Shown here: positions 45,391-58,400 of the stretch, one piece after another
Layout: each line of letters begins with the position of its first letter
Position numbering within the stretch: the stretch's first letter is position 1
Origin: Oidiodendron maius Zn
Lineage: Eukaryota > Ascomycota > Leotiomycetes > Myxotrichaceae
Direction of reading: 5' to 3'
Length of the DNA stretch: 64,000 bases
Assembly: GCA_000827325.1 (NCBI GenBank)
Contig: KN832888.1
Span: 472,069-536,068 of the forward strand
Notes under the pieces: generated by a model
The model's database searches: none
The model's input: the letters and a program-made list of their open reading frames with translations, nothing else
What the model was told of the DNA's origin: nothing
Position numbers and translations under genes: made by a program

Positions 45391-46031
45391 TTATTTAGCA
45401 CCTTCCTTATTATTCTCCCGCCAGTTCACAATCCACGTCTCAATCCGCTCTATATTGCTCTCCATCTCTTCCGAAGTATTACTCGTCAGTTCAACCACTA
45501 TCTCCTCGTCGTACGAATCTCTGGCTTCTTGCAGGAGGACCTCCATGATTTCGGAGTCGAGGTTTTCCTGCAGCTTTGCTTCGGGGTAATTTCTGGACAG
45601 CAATTAGAGCTCGGTCTTCCTGCCAAGGTTACCCGAGTCGCACAAACCTAGCTTTCAACCTATCATAAAGATGCGTTGAATCAACTCGAAGAACAACAAC
45701 CAGGTCGATCCAGCTTTTAGGGAACAAGTCGCAGGCGTGCCAGTCAATTATGTATCCGCCCTGTTTTACTTCATCTTCGATTGAGTCGAGTAACTAGTCA
45801 GTTGTTAGCTTTCTGCTTTAATAATAGACTATGAAATTCACTGTTGACCTTGTCTTCATCTACAATCCAGCTCTTATACTCCTCGTCATATCCATCATGC
45901 AGGCTGCGCTCTTTCACAATATCATTAATTGAGAGGTGTTTCAACCCAGTGCTTTCTGCCAGAGTTTCGCAGTGAGTGGTCTTGCCAACCCCCGGCGTAC
46001 CGGTAATAATGATATTTGGTTGGATCCGCAT
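45391..46031 (-). CDS. fap7: Adenylate kinase isoenzyme 6 homologue Fap7
   Basis: Exons in coding order: 46031-45849, 45793-45648, 45592-45391; 176 residues. Fap7/AK6 is a nuclear NTPase needed for late 18S rRNA maturation. The Walker A loop is IITGTPGVGKTTHCETLA; NMP-binding is seen in LKHLSINDIVKE, and the second exon carries GYIIDWHACDLFPKSWIDLV and VLRVDSTHLYDRL. The tail RNYPEAKLQENLDSEIMEVL is typical. It is tail to tail with the ITPA gene with only 23 bp between stop codons, so their mRNAs almost certainly overlap. Confidence 0.95.
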
Positions 46032-46633
46032 GCTGTCTACATGTCTGGGGAAGTTGTTGCAGGATAGATTTTGAACGCCTTTTTGGGTTGCTTAAAAGAT
46101 TCTGCCGCTTTTGCTCAAAACGATGATGAGAGTGAAGGCGGTCAGTCTACACGTGATCTTAAATTTGACTGCCTACACATTCTGGAGGTCCTTGGGTACT
46201 ACACGGGGTATCGATATAAAGGTATAGTGAGTAATAGCATATTTGTGTCATAGTGTTGAAGAGGCTTGGAAATATTATGTGAATAGCTCGTCTGTCTTAT
46301 CCATCCTTCTTAATGCCTCGCCTTCGAGAGTGAAATTTTGTCTTTCACTACCTATATCCTCGAAAATTTGAGATAGAACGCCAAGGGCAAATTTTTACAT
46401 GATTGCACTAAAATGCCCCATTTTGTGCAGTCTTTCCAACAAAAGACACAGAGTGTATACTAACAAGATGTGGAGGACTGCCATAATCCTACCCTATACA
46501 AAAGGCCTCGAGACCAAGGAGTGTAAGAATCTACTTAGTAGCCCGGGGAGGATGGTACAAGAGAAGTGAAGTGGTCATGAACAAAAGCGTGCCTTCTAGA
46601 TGTGGTTCGTCAAATCATCCTAGGTGTGATAAT
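46032..46633. other. Intergenic, myosin V 3' region and fap7 promoter
   Basis: About 600 bp with no recognisable gene. Confidence 0.6.
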
Positions 46634-49600
46634 TCATTCGCCGTTCAGATCGCCATCGATAAGCTCGTTCTCAATGGTATCTCCTTCAGCATAGTCAAGC
46701 TTCTCTTGCTGAGCCAAGGCTTGCGCTGAGACGATCTCTGCAAGTCGTTTCAGACGAGGAGTTTGGAGCCCTGTATATAGTAAGTTACAATTTTCACTCA
46801 ACTGCTAAAGAAGGACTTACAAGATGGCGTGTAAGTTTCGAGGGCTGTAATTACACGAGGTTCGGCGATTTCGTAAGGCCCGCTGTCATCCATGTCTACA
46901 GCGGCTAGAAGGAGAACGTCGCCCTTCTCAGTGACCCGAGACGCAACAGCCTTCATAATTTCGCCGTTTATGGGCTGTTCATAGTCGGCAACAAGGTACT
47001 GGTTCAGCAGCTTCTGGATTTGGTTTGGAGATAGCCTTTACGGTGTCAGAGCGTAGTATATAATACTGTAAACTTGGTACTCACATCCAGCAAATATCTT
47101 GAATGATCTCAATGTCGTTCAATGTGGCCTTCTTCAACTGCAAAAGCTTGGTTGCTTGCTATAAAACTGTCAGTATATCCTCCTATATCAAGTCAAATTG
47201 GGAAACCCACCATCAGATGCTCAAGTTGTAAAGTCCCTTCTGGCATGTCGTGACTTTTGCACCACTCCTCGATACGAGTTATGTTGTAGTTGATTTGAAG
47301 CCCTCTCTTCCAGGACAGGAAGTTTCGCCGCATCAAAAGATCGTTGAAAGCCGTCACGCCAACCAGTCTGAGCAACTCAGTCACTGTTTGTGTGATGATC
47401 GAGTCCTCAAGGTAGTAGGCCTTCATTGCCTTGAAGACATTGTTCAGAAGGCTCAGCAGGTTGTCCATACTAAAGGCAGGTGTAGAGTTAGACTGTAGCA
47501 ACTTGCCAAGGAAACGGTTGCTCTCGTTTGTAACAAATCCGGGGAGAGACTGAGACTCGATAATAGCAGGGATGATCATTTTCTGAAGCTTCTTCTTGAG
47601 GACCTTCATCCAGGTGTGGTAGATGTTGAACTCTAAGCTCTCAAGATCATGCTTGACAATCTCGAGGAGACGATCGTACTCGTAGTTGTCAGTCTTCTGC
47701 GCTTCATACCAATCCTCCGCTAGGAACACGAAGGAGAGCATTTCATGCACATTAGACAGCCAGAAGGCGCCAGGGTTGATCGCTTCATCACCATCGTGTT
47801 GCATGACTTCCTGCTGAATTGACTGCATGACGTTGGCAAGGAATCTCTCTGACTCCTTCACGAAGCCATTGTTCCACATCTCAGAGGTAACCAAGTTAAT
47901 GAGATATGACGGGAAGAGGACTTCTTTATCGGAAGGAGGGGGGGTCGTTGTCGGTACAGGAATCTTGAGGTTGCGAATCAAGCCCACTGTGACTTCATCA
48001 TTCAAGCCGTCCTCATCAGCGAGGAGATTCTCCAATTCAAACTCGATGTTATCACCACTTGCAGGGAATGCATTTGGACGATGGACACCGCCTCCAGTAA
48101 CAGCCATGGACACAGGACGTGGATTGTAAGCCGCACTGACTCGGTCAAAATCGCGGCCCTCCATGCCTGCACTGCGTCGCTTTGGCTTCTTAGAGGACAC
48201 CAAGTTGATTAGTCCGTTCGTTGGTGCCTGGGCAGCGGCTCCATTTACAAGTTCGCCGTTTGCCGGCACCACAGGTGGTGCTCTCTGCGCAAGCTCAAGC
48301 TGATCTTGTAACTCGGCAAGTTGCTGTCTGAGTGATGCCTTCTCCGACTCGTGGGCGAGACTTGCCCGTTTATTCTTCTCAACCTCAAGTTTGGATAATC
48401 GGAGAGACTCTCGGAGCTCCCTCTCCTCTTCTTGCAGACGCTTGACATTGGCAACTGACTCCTCGAAATTTTGTTGTAGAACCTTCATTTCCTCCTCCAT
48501 TGCCGAGAGACGGGCGGCATTAATACCTGCCTGGTTTGCCTCGCTCTGCAGCTCCTTGGATCGCGCTTCCAGAACATTGTGTCGGTTCTTCCATGACTTG
48601 ATCTGGCTCTCATAGTTCTCCACTTGGCCAGCTAGAGCCTTATTCTCCCTCCTGGCAGTGCCAAGGGATTGTGTAAGCTCAACCACCTTGTTCTCCAGCT
48701 TGTAGGATATCTGCTTGAGATCGCGTGCTTCCTCTCGGACTTTCTTATATCCACGGCGAGCACGTTTACCCCTCCACAAGCTCTGAATAATGATGACTTT
48801 TCTCCTGTACTGCCTCCAGCTCTTTTTCTGTTGTCTCGATCGCCATGCTCGTTGAATTGTAACCGCAGCATTCCCAAGACGAGTATTAAGGATCTGTTGT
48901 CTGCGCAAAAATCCCTTGGCCGCAGCTTGAGCTTGGATGACGGTGTTGCGAATGGAGTTATACTCTGTACGTTGCCTATAGCCACGCCATACTCGTTGAA
49001 TTGTAGTGGCTGCCTTGATCTGTCGAATTTCTTCAGCATTAATTCTGGCAATGTGACCTCTTGTCAACGCTTGTAAGAGTATGATGGAGTTCCTGGCCTC
49101 GAGATATTTCCGGCGATAATATTTGGCCTTCAAGTTCTTCTGGATCATCACAGCACATTCGTTGAGTCGATTCGTCCTGAGGTTCTCTAAGAAGGCTAAC
49201 ATACCAGCTCGGAAGAAGATCTTCGTTAAGCCGAGCTGATATTTGTCCAGACCATGGCCAGTGCTGGTTCCAAGAGCCTTCTTTAAGATAGTGTCCGCCA
49301 TCTTCCGAATTTCATAGGTCCAAGTTGATGATGGCACCAGCATGTAGTATCGCATTGCAAATTCCTCGTACGTCCATCTTGTAGGGTAACCAGCACAGCT
49401 GATTCTGACTGTCTCGAGAACACCACAAGCTCGGAGCTGGCTGAGAACCATGGGCCCCTCAAATACCCACGCCTCTTTCCCTTCGTTAGGTTTGATGCAT
49501 CGGATGTAATGAACATCTGTGTTGTTGATGGTGTTCATGAGTTCTATGAGCGACGACTTGAAGATGCCACCAAGAGTTGGTTTACGGTTTACTGCAACGC

Positions 49601-51686
49601 CAATTTTGCGCCCCGCAGGCCTTACAGCTGCAGATGCAGCAGATGCAGAGTCCTTTTCACGAACAGCAGATGCGGCTTCCAGGACCTGGCCTAAGAACTT
49701 ATTGGTAGATGCCTTCAAAACTGCCATATGCTCGTCTGGAACGGTGTCGCGGTTCTTGTCAATAAATCCATCGGATTCGTAGGTAACATCGACAGCATAA
49801 TGGCAAACTGTGAAAGATGACTTCCCGAACCGTGGCTTCTTGTAAAACTTGTTCTTGTCAGCAGCGTAGTTGTGGTGCAGTTTTGTTACGAACTGCTCAT
49901 CAGAGCCCATGGGCAGGCGTGATTCTTCATCGAGTAAAGATAAAATGCCGAGCTTTCCTTCTATCAGATCTATGCAAGGCTGATTGTCTGAGAAGTCAAT
50001 GAAAGTCCAATCGATTTGCTCTTTCAAATATTCCTCTTGTTCTAACTTGAAGACGTGGGCGTTGAATTCCTGTTGAAGTTTCTCATTGGCGTAGTTGATG
50101 CAGAACTGCTCAAAGGAGTTCTTGGCAAAATGCTCGAAACCATAGATATCCAGGACACCAATAAACGACTTCACCTGGTTCAGGACAGATTCGGATGCAA
50201 GTGATTGATTGATACTCTCCACCAACCAGTCAAAGAGACTCGAGTAAATGAACTTAGCGACAGAGTCTCGCACAACAATTGCCTGCTGTTGAGTCAGGTT
50301 CGAGGTGATCTTTTCACCTCTTGTGATCAACTGTTTCTTGACAGTCCATTTTGCAAAATCTACAGCATTGACACCAAGAATGGCGGTGGCTTTCTCCAGG
50401 GATGGTTCCGTCGATTGCAAAACGGAATCTGTTCTTGAGGCTTTGATCTCAACATTTCCAAGATGAAGGAGAGCGGCGAGCAGCTTAAATATCTCAGCTT
50501 GCTGGTTGCTTTCGATACCGATAGTTGACAAAGACGCCTTCAAGGCTTCGAATTCTGCCTTGTCATCCACGCCCTCAATGTTTGGAGAGCTTCCCTGATT
50601 GAGGTAGTGAATGTCATCCACTGGGAGAAGGCCCAACCCTTCACGCTCACTGTCCGATGCACCTGCAATCAGCTGGTAGAAGATGTGATAATTACGCTCC
50701 TTCAGGGGTTGAAAGACAAGTCTGGAACGCTCTAGAAGGTATGTCCGGATCTTGGCCCCAATAATGCTGGTCTTGTCATCAAACATAATCTCGATATACT
50801 TCCCAAAACGGGAGGAGTTGTCGTTACGTGTCGTTTTGGCGTTACCAAAAGCTTCCATAATAGGATTCGTGGCTAGGATCTTCTCTTCAGTCTCACTCAT
50901 TGCATCAAGGCCTCGTTTCGACTTTATTGAAGGCTGATCTGGAGATTCTCTCGTTGCAAAATATCGCATGATGTACTTCGCGCTGACGGTTTTGCCCGCA
51001 CCAGACTCTCCTGACACGACCACTGTCTGGTTCTTCCCACTTCGTAACATATCACTATTGTTGTTAGAAAACCAATCTCATACTTGATGCCACGTACATA
51101 CGCAAAGGCCTCCTCCGCAATTGCAAACAGATGCGGAGCTTGCGTCGCCCTGTGCTTTCCTGCATATACTTGTACCATACCAGGAACATATAGGGAATCG
51201 ACTCGGGCGAAGGGATTCGTTGCTATTAGAACAATACCACTGTATGTGTATATTTCCTTCTGCGAATACCGTAATCGGATGGCTTGGAGGACTAGGCAGA
51301 TCAATTAGTACAACGCCTCCAAAGTGGACACGAATGTCATACCGGCCGGCTCGTTCAGATGGGAAAGATTCGTTAGATCATCGCTAGCTTCAAGCATTGT
51401 TGGATTCATCAGAGGAGGCAGGTCTGGATTATTAGCTAACGAGAGTGCCTCAGACGACGTCTCGATGGTCTTAGTCTGGTTGCGGCGAGGTAGTGTTAGC
51501 ATCAACGCTGGTAAACGGGGCAGGATAGCTGTTAGAGCTCAATAGACAAACCTCGCCATTCTCCAGATTGAATACCAACTTATATTTGTCTCCATCGTTG
51601 GTTTTGGAGACAAGCTCTGATGCCACCCATCCTTCTGTCGGGTCCGGCTGCCATGCTTTGGTGCCGACCTCGTAGAGGTGCGCCAT
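46634..51686 (-). CDS. Class V myosin heavy chain
   Basis: Exons in coding order: 51686-51552, 51475-51343, 51291-51102, 51054-47211, 47158-47085, 47035-46821, 46770-46634; 1575 residues. Actin motor for polarised secretory and organelle transport. The SH3-like N-terminus is MAHLYEVGTKAWQPDP. The motor has the P-loop GESGAGKT (168-175), switch I NDNSSRFGKYIEI and switch II DIYGFEHF. Six IQ-type motifs follow (such as AVMIQKNLKAKYYRRK and ATTIQRVWRGYRQR), then a coiled coil (about residues 940-1080), a linker and the globular cargo-binding DIL domain ending SWLQTPRLKRLAEIVSAQ. One 3.8 kb exon holds most of the protein; small exons cluster at both ends. Confidence 0.96.
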
Positions 51687-53366
51687 CGCGGGTGATGCGG
51701 TGGATCAGGCCTGCCCAAGTGGCTACGTCCTTCTGCCGGTAATACCCAGTGTGAAAGCAGCGGCGGAATTAGGTCTGCATGGACGAGACCGTGATGAAGG
51801 GGCAAAGGTTCGACGTGATAAAGGCTGTGGAATCTTTTGATGTCAAAGGCGAGCTCCTCCTGCGCGTAACAGATCACGGCCTGCGGTAATGGTAGGGTGA
51901 ACCAAAAGTCCGAATTGAGCCACGCGAGCCAAGCAGATGATGCGGGACAACACGTAGAGACAGGTACGCAGGAAAATTAGGAAGAGGTGAAGTATCTAGC
52001 GATGGATGCTTGAAGCTCGATGAGACGACGTGTAGGGGTCATTTTTAGTGACTACGGACGGTTAGACACATGCAGGGGTGGCCGTTGAAACAAACCAAAG
52101 CCGCCCATCCCTCCGTACTCTTGTGGAGACTTTATTTCCTATGAATGCCTGCCAGCCCCTATTTCGAGAGTTCCATTCTCTTCTTCTGTTGCCGATCCGT
52201 TCTCCTACTCCGGATTGCGATCGTATAGTGTGCCAGTACCTGACTGGTTTCTTCCCGGAGCGGCCGCCAAGCTCTACTGCCCCGGTATATGGATCTTCCT
52301 TGATTGAACCATTTATTTTTTCGAGGTCATCATTTTGCTCATCACTCTGGTTAACTATAGAGGCTTGAATTAAATTTTGTAGAGGGACAGTATATCTAGC
52401 ACACGTCCGCAGGATATCAATGCATATTTAATGAAGAGAATCCAATGATGCCATCCTTTATCTGTACTTTTTAGTACTAAAAAGACTAAGTAGGCTAGTC
52501 TAATAGGATATTTTAGCTACTTTAATTAATATTCTTAAGTAGTAGGATCTTAATATCTATAGTATTAAAGGGCTTTAGTTCTCTCTATACTAATTTGGTT
52601 ATAATTCTAGTAAGGGATTAAAAGGTAGTAGTTGTAAGAGATGTTAATGCACTAGATGTACCTAGATACAGGTAGGCTTTAAGACTAGGTAGATAGGGAT
52701 CTCTTTTGCCTCTAATACGCTTATAATGTATATCTACTTGTGGTAGGATATCTAGTAGAGAAGGGAAAGACTGGTATAGTTGCCTGACTCAAATAGTAGA
52801 TCTCGCATCATTTGCCCCTCGAGGCTCGGATATATTGAAATTTTCCCGTCGATGGGTTTTAGTCTATCAGCCTTACCCTCGGGGTCCGAATCGGAGAGCG
52901 TTTTTATGGTGCATCTAAAGCGAATTCACACATGGCCAATTCAGGCCAATTCACAAAGAACGGCTGCTCACCCACGGCATGGAACAGGACGTGGGTTAGG
53001 GGAACTTTTTAATTGTCAATTTCTACGGGTGCGCCCTTGTAATATTTATTTGCGTGTGAATTAACTGGGAGTGCGCAGAGACATGGATGCAGTGCGTGAC
53101 AAAGGGAAGAAAACAGCGCGAGCTCTGAAGACCCATTAGACGCGTTCTAGGGGCCACAAAAGTGGCCCATCGTGCCGTATAAAAAACACCTTGGCAATTA
53201 TAGAAGCTTCTCCAGCCATTGGGCTTCAAGCATCTCATATGCCGCATGCGGGAGCAGCATCAGCTGGGTGGGCCTTTGAAAGGCCAAAGGAATGTGTCTG
53301 GAGGGATTGAAGGCAGGTGACGGGGTGAGAGTGGACGATAGAGATGCCGTGTTGAGGAAGACAAGT
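51687..53366. other. 1.7 kb intergenic upstream of myosin V, with repeat relic
   Basis: Apart from the myosin promoter next to 51,687 and the nap1 3' region near 53,300, the main content is the AT-rich relic at about 52,380-52,790. No gene is recognised. Confidence 0.55.
52380..52790. mobile_element. RIP-like relic of an unidentified repeat
   Basis: A TA-dense block (about 26 TA steps in the 120 bp from 52501) with only two CA steps on the plus strand from 52501 to 52740. That is the composition left by C-to-T repeat-induced point mutation. It looks like an old, thoroughly decayed transposable-element fossil; the family cannot be named. An 18-bp perfect palindrome (52467-52484) lies near its left side. 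Confidence 0.6.
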
Positions 53367-54789
53367 TTAACTTTGCTTGCACTCCGCAGCATCTTGCTTT
53401 GGTTTTGCAGCATCGTCCTAGTAGGGTTAGCTACGTCTGCAAGGGATAAAGTGTAGGATGCTTTACATCATCATCTGATTCATCCTCATCATCGTGGTCC
53501 TCGCTCATGTCATCTTCCTCTTCGTCATCCTCGTCTTCGAAGTCACCCTCCTCCAGCTCATCGTCTAGCTCCTCAAATTGAAGGGCTTCGCCGGTGAACC
53601 AATCAATAGCACGAGGGATGAGCTTCTCCTTGATATCCTCTCCAAGCTGGTAGTCAAGCTCTAGGCGCTCCTCGATGTCGGTTGCAACCTCATCATCATC
53701 GTCATCGGTGGGGGCCTTGGGTGGGTTGAAGAAGTTGAAGAATGACTCGGTGGGCATGGTCTTCTTGATGACTCGGGTCTGCTTGGTATCTGCAATTCTG
53801 TAAGCTGGCAGTCAAGATAATCCCATATACGAGAACACTCACTCTTGTTTCGCTGCTTCTTGCTCTCAATCCGAACCGTGAGGTCTTTGCCCTCCTTCCA
53901 GTTAATCTTGTCACCCTCTGCATGATCGTAGATGAAGTCTCCACCATAACCGCTCTCATTTTGGTAGAGGTATGTTTTGGTAATGGTCTTGTTGGTAAAG
54001 AAGTCGTTCTCGGCGAACTCAAAGATCAGACGGAAACCTGGCTTATCGAGATACTCCATCTTGACGTCGGTGAGGTCTTTGAGGGCCTCCTCATCTCGAT
54101 CGGTGATCATCTCCGCGAGCGAGACTTGGTTCTTCATCGCCGACAGCCAGAATTCGGGGATACCCTTGACATCAGCAGCCTCTTCTTCCTTCTCGGCGGG
54201 CTCAGCGGCATCTTGCTCCTCCTCGTCCTCCTCGCCAGCTTTGACCTCCTCTTCAGTAGGTTCAGAGGCACCGTTGACAATCTGGGCGCGCTTTTGGTAT
54301 AACGGAGTGAACTTGGCAAAATATTTCTTCTCCAATTCCAAAACCTCTTCCTGGAACTCAGCCTCCAACTTTGAGTGTTCCTTCTGGACGCCCTTCAGTC
54401 CAGCAACACGTCTGCGGACGGACGCGGGGAGGGACTCGACGTATCCGGAGGATCGACCAACGAGCGAACCAAGGCGGCCTTGGATCATCTGGACCAGCTT
54501 GGGGTTTTGCGCGAAGATGGAGGCGGCAGCGGCGCGGTCGAACTCCTCTGGAGGCGATGTTAGTGGATTGCAATGAAATCTCGGTGAGGGGCAAAGTTGA
54601 TCGACATACCCTCTTTGATCGTGCTAACGCCAGGTTGCTGGGCGTGGGATGAGATAGGAGCATTGCTCGCTGGGGTGTTTTGAGGGGTTCTAAGTGAGGA
54701 ATTAGATGGACGGCTTGGTTGGGCAGGGCCAGCTGAGAGGAGACTCACGGGGCGGTTTGAATGTTCTGCTTCTTTGGGATTTCCGACAT
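53367..54789 (-). CDS. nap1: Nucleosome assembly protein Nap1
   Basis: Exons in coding order: 54789-54749, 54689-54610, 54547-53843, 53789-53467, 53417-53367; 399 residues. Histone H2A-H2B chaperone and assembly factor. The long dimerisation helix region (LPASVRRRVAGLKGVQKEHS, FQEEVLELEKKYFAKFTPLY) is followed by the NAP fold (GIPEFWLSAMKN, LIFEFAENDFFTNKTITKTY, KKQRNKNTKQTRVIKKT, TESFFNFFNPP) and a strongly acidic tail. The short last exon adds KPKQDAAECKQS, ending in a CaaX-type prenylation box (CKQS) known from Nap1; the unspliced frame would lose it. Divergent from ypk9. Confidence 0.95.
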
Positions 54790-55434
54790 GGTTGCGTGAA
54801 TGGCAAAAACGAACGGGCAGGCGGAGCACGAGAAGATGGACGACAAAACTCGCTGAGAGATCAGGCGCGTCGAGATTGACGGCGGATGGAAGAGATCAGG
54901 CAAATATTATATGGGGGCGAAGATGATTGTTGAAGTGCGGGCGAAGTTGAGAAGACGAATTTGGTGGGACGAGAGATTCTAGACTAGCCGCACTTCACCG
55001 CCTTAAGAAGTAATTTTCCTGCGCAAAACTTCTTTTCGCTTTTGTTGCGGCGGGCTGTGGGGAGGTGGATCAGGAAGACCGTAGGCGCCTCTGGATATTG
55101 GGCGTAGGGTCTGGCCGTGAGCATCAGAACCTGCAGGAAAATCCGGGGGGGGATTGATCTTCTCGTTGTAGATGGTGCGCGGATGTCTTAACGCCCAAGG
55201 GACGTGGCAGAAAAGTGGCAGGCGTGTGGAAGACGTATTAATTAAAGGTTCTCCCAATTATTCGCCTGCAGCCAGCCCGCCAGTACCCCCACTACCTGAG
55301 CTGCTCTGTGTAGGAAAAGGCACACGACGCAGCAGCACGGCTGTCCTCTCCCTCTGCAAGCTAGAGCACCGTCATGATTATTTATTTCGAGCAATTGGGG
55401 CACGTCTAACGCGTGGTGTTCGTGCTCCACAGAC
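54790..55434. promoter_or_regulatory. Divergent promoter region, nap1 and ypk9
   Basis: 645 bp between start codons. No repeat or RNA gene seen. Confidence 0.5.
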
Positions 55435-58400
55435 ATGGATGGCTCTGGTGCCATCCCCATCCGCCATGGGCGCCGCAGCAGCTCGCAGGCTAACGGGCGT
55501 GCCAGTGGGCAGTACGGTCCGATATACAGGAGGGACTCGAATATAAGCACCTCGAGCTTCCTAGATGACGTGGAAATGGCCCAGGATGAGGTCTTTGGCG
55601 GTCCTGTTGCGGAGAGCGTCCCGACGAGTGTCTCCTCCTTTGCACATCGCCGAGCCAGGGCGGACTCGGCAGCCAGCTTCACATACTACCAGGAGGACGA
55701 GACTGAGGAGCTCCAACCCTCGGGAGACGATAGTGCCATCCTGGAGGATGAGGATGGCTCACAGTATGAAGAGGGCGACGCGGCAGATCTCGAGGCGGGC
55801 GAGCTGGCAGACTTAAGGAGATCCTCGTCTGCACGCTCGAGAGACTCAGTGCATGATCGTCTCCTACGGAGTGACAGTGGCCGAACAACAGGAAGCAATT
55901 TCGAACGGGGCTATCGGATGAGCCAGAAGATATATATTGTCACAGAGGATTTGACGATTGCAATGGCAGGTTTTCGGACGAGTACTCTTGGATACGCTCT
56001 TTACATATCGATTTGCGCCCTTACCTTGGGAATTGGCTACCTCGTGCTACGCTGGTTACCTCGATGGCAGGTGCGAGTAGTTGGAAATCCGTGTCCCTTA
56101 CGAAGCTGTACCTGGCTTGTTATCGAGAATCAATGGGGAGAGTTTGTCATTCAAGATGTGGAATCGCAGGAATACGGGCGTTCGCTATCTACTGTCTTCG
56201 GCTCGCCGGACAAGAAATATATCATCTCATACGATGACGATGATGACCCAATTCTTGAGGACCTGCGAATCCTTGATTACCGATACATGCGGTTTTTCTA
56301 TCATCCCATCAAAGATAAATACATCCTCTGCAATAGTTGGAGAGACCCCACATGGACAGACGTCAAATCCATGCGCGTTGGCATCGATGGTGATGAAAAA
56401 GAGAACCGTGAACTCGTTTTTGGGAAAAACTTGATAGATATCAAGCAGAAAACCGTCCCTCAACTTTTGGTCGACGAGGTACAGTTCCATAGCATATTTC
56501 ATGGTTCTTCGCTAACTATACAGGCATTTCATCCTTTCTACATCTTCCAAATCGGCAGCTTAATTCTTTGGTCTCTTGACCAATACTACTACTATGCTGC
56601 GTGTATTTTCCTCATATCTGTAGTCAGCATTACTACAACTGTTATCGAAACGCGTGCTGTAGGTATCTTATTTCGCTATTCGCGAAACCCTTGCTGACGA
56701 ACATAAGACCATGAAACGCCTGAGGGAAATATCACGGTTTGAATGCGATATCCGCGTTCTTCGAAATTCATTCTGTGAGTCCTGAGGATTCGCCATATTC
56801 AGACTAGTATACTGATTGGCAAGGGCGTTACATTCCTTCAAGTGAACTCGTTCCCGGAGACGTTTATGAAGTAACAGACCCAGCATTAACGCAGTTTCCC
56901 TGTGACAGCATCCTCTTAGCGGGTGATTGTATAGTTAATGAGAGTATGCTTACTGGTAAGTCTTCTCCCAGCAAGCCAGACGTTGATGCTTACTCAAGCA
57001 GGGGAGTCTGTTCCAGTATCAAAAGTTCCAGCAAGCAATCAGTCTCTCATCAATCTCAATCTAGGTGCCTCATCTATTTCGCCAGAGTTAGCGAGACATT
57101 TTTTATTCTGCGGCACTAAAATTATCCGTGCAAGACGTCCTCAAGACGATAAAGATGATGAGGCCGTTGCTCTCGCTATGACGGTTCGGACTGGTTTCAA
57201 CACTACCAAGGGAGCTCTCGTGAGATCTATGCTCTTTCCCAAGCCTTCTGGGTTCAAATTCTACCGAGATTCTTTTAGATATATCTCCGTTATGGGCGGA
57301 GTCGCGATGCTTGGGTTCATCGTGTCTTTTGTGAACTTCGTGCGTCTGAAGTTAGCCTGGCATTTGATAATTGTCAGAGCACTAGATCTTATCACTATTG
57401 TGGTACCACCAGCGCTACCCGCAACCTTGACCATTGGAACCAACTTTGCTCTTGCCCGCCTACGGAAGAAAGAGATTTTCTGCATCAGTCCCCAGAGGGT
57501 AAATGTTGGAGGCAAACTGGATATCATCTGTTTTGATAAAACAGGAACACTTACCGAGGATGGCCTGGATGTACTAGGGGTACGAGTCGTACAGAAGCCA
57601 TCAAATCGCTTCAGTGATATTCTTCCTGATCCCCTCTCTTTGCTAGCTGGCGCGGCATATGAAAGGGATCCTACCATGAAATATGACCATCACAAGGCCC
57701 TGCTCTATACGATGGCTACTTGCCACTCACTCCGGGTAGTTGAGGATGAGTTTGTAGGTGACCCACTCGACCTTAAAATGTTCGACTTTACTGGTTGGTC
57801 GTTTGAAGAGGGCGAGCAAAGAGCTGGAAATACCGAGGAGGAAGAGCAAGGAGGGCTCTCTCCATCTATTGCTCGACCTCCAGCAGGTATGGAATACGAC
57901 CTTGACGAAAATGAAGGTCAACACTCCAATGTAAGTTTTATTTCTCCCATAGCTGCTGACCTCTAACCTTCAAATCCAGAGATCTCCTATTGAGCTTGGT
58001 GTTTTGAAGTCATACGAGTTTGTTTCTCAACTTCGGAGATCAAGCGTCATTGTACGAAAATTTGGGTCCCCAGGTTGCAATATTTATGTGAAGGGTGCTC
58101 CTGAATGCATGAAGGAGATATGCAGAGTAGAGAGCTGTAAGTATTCGGCTGCAATTTATCACTTGCAATATTGTTAACCATTTCGAAGTCCCAACCGACT
58201 ACGAGGAGCTTCTGTCCTACTATACGCACAGAGGATTTCGTGTTATTGCGTGCGCGACTAGGCATATTGCTAAGCTCAACTGGGTCAAGGTTCAGAAAAT
58301 GAAGCGCAATGAAGCTGAGACTAATCTCGAATTTATCGGCTTTATTATATTTGAAAACAAATTAAAGCCTAGTACCACAGGTGTACTCGACGAGCTCTCT

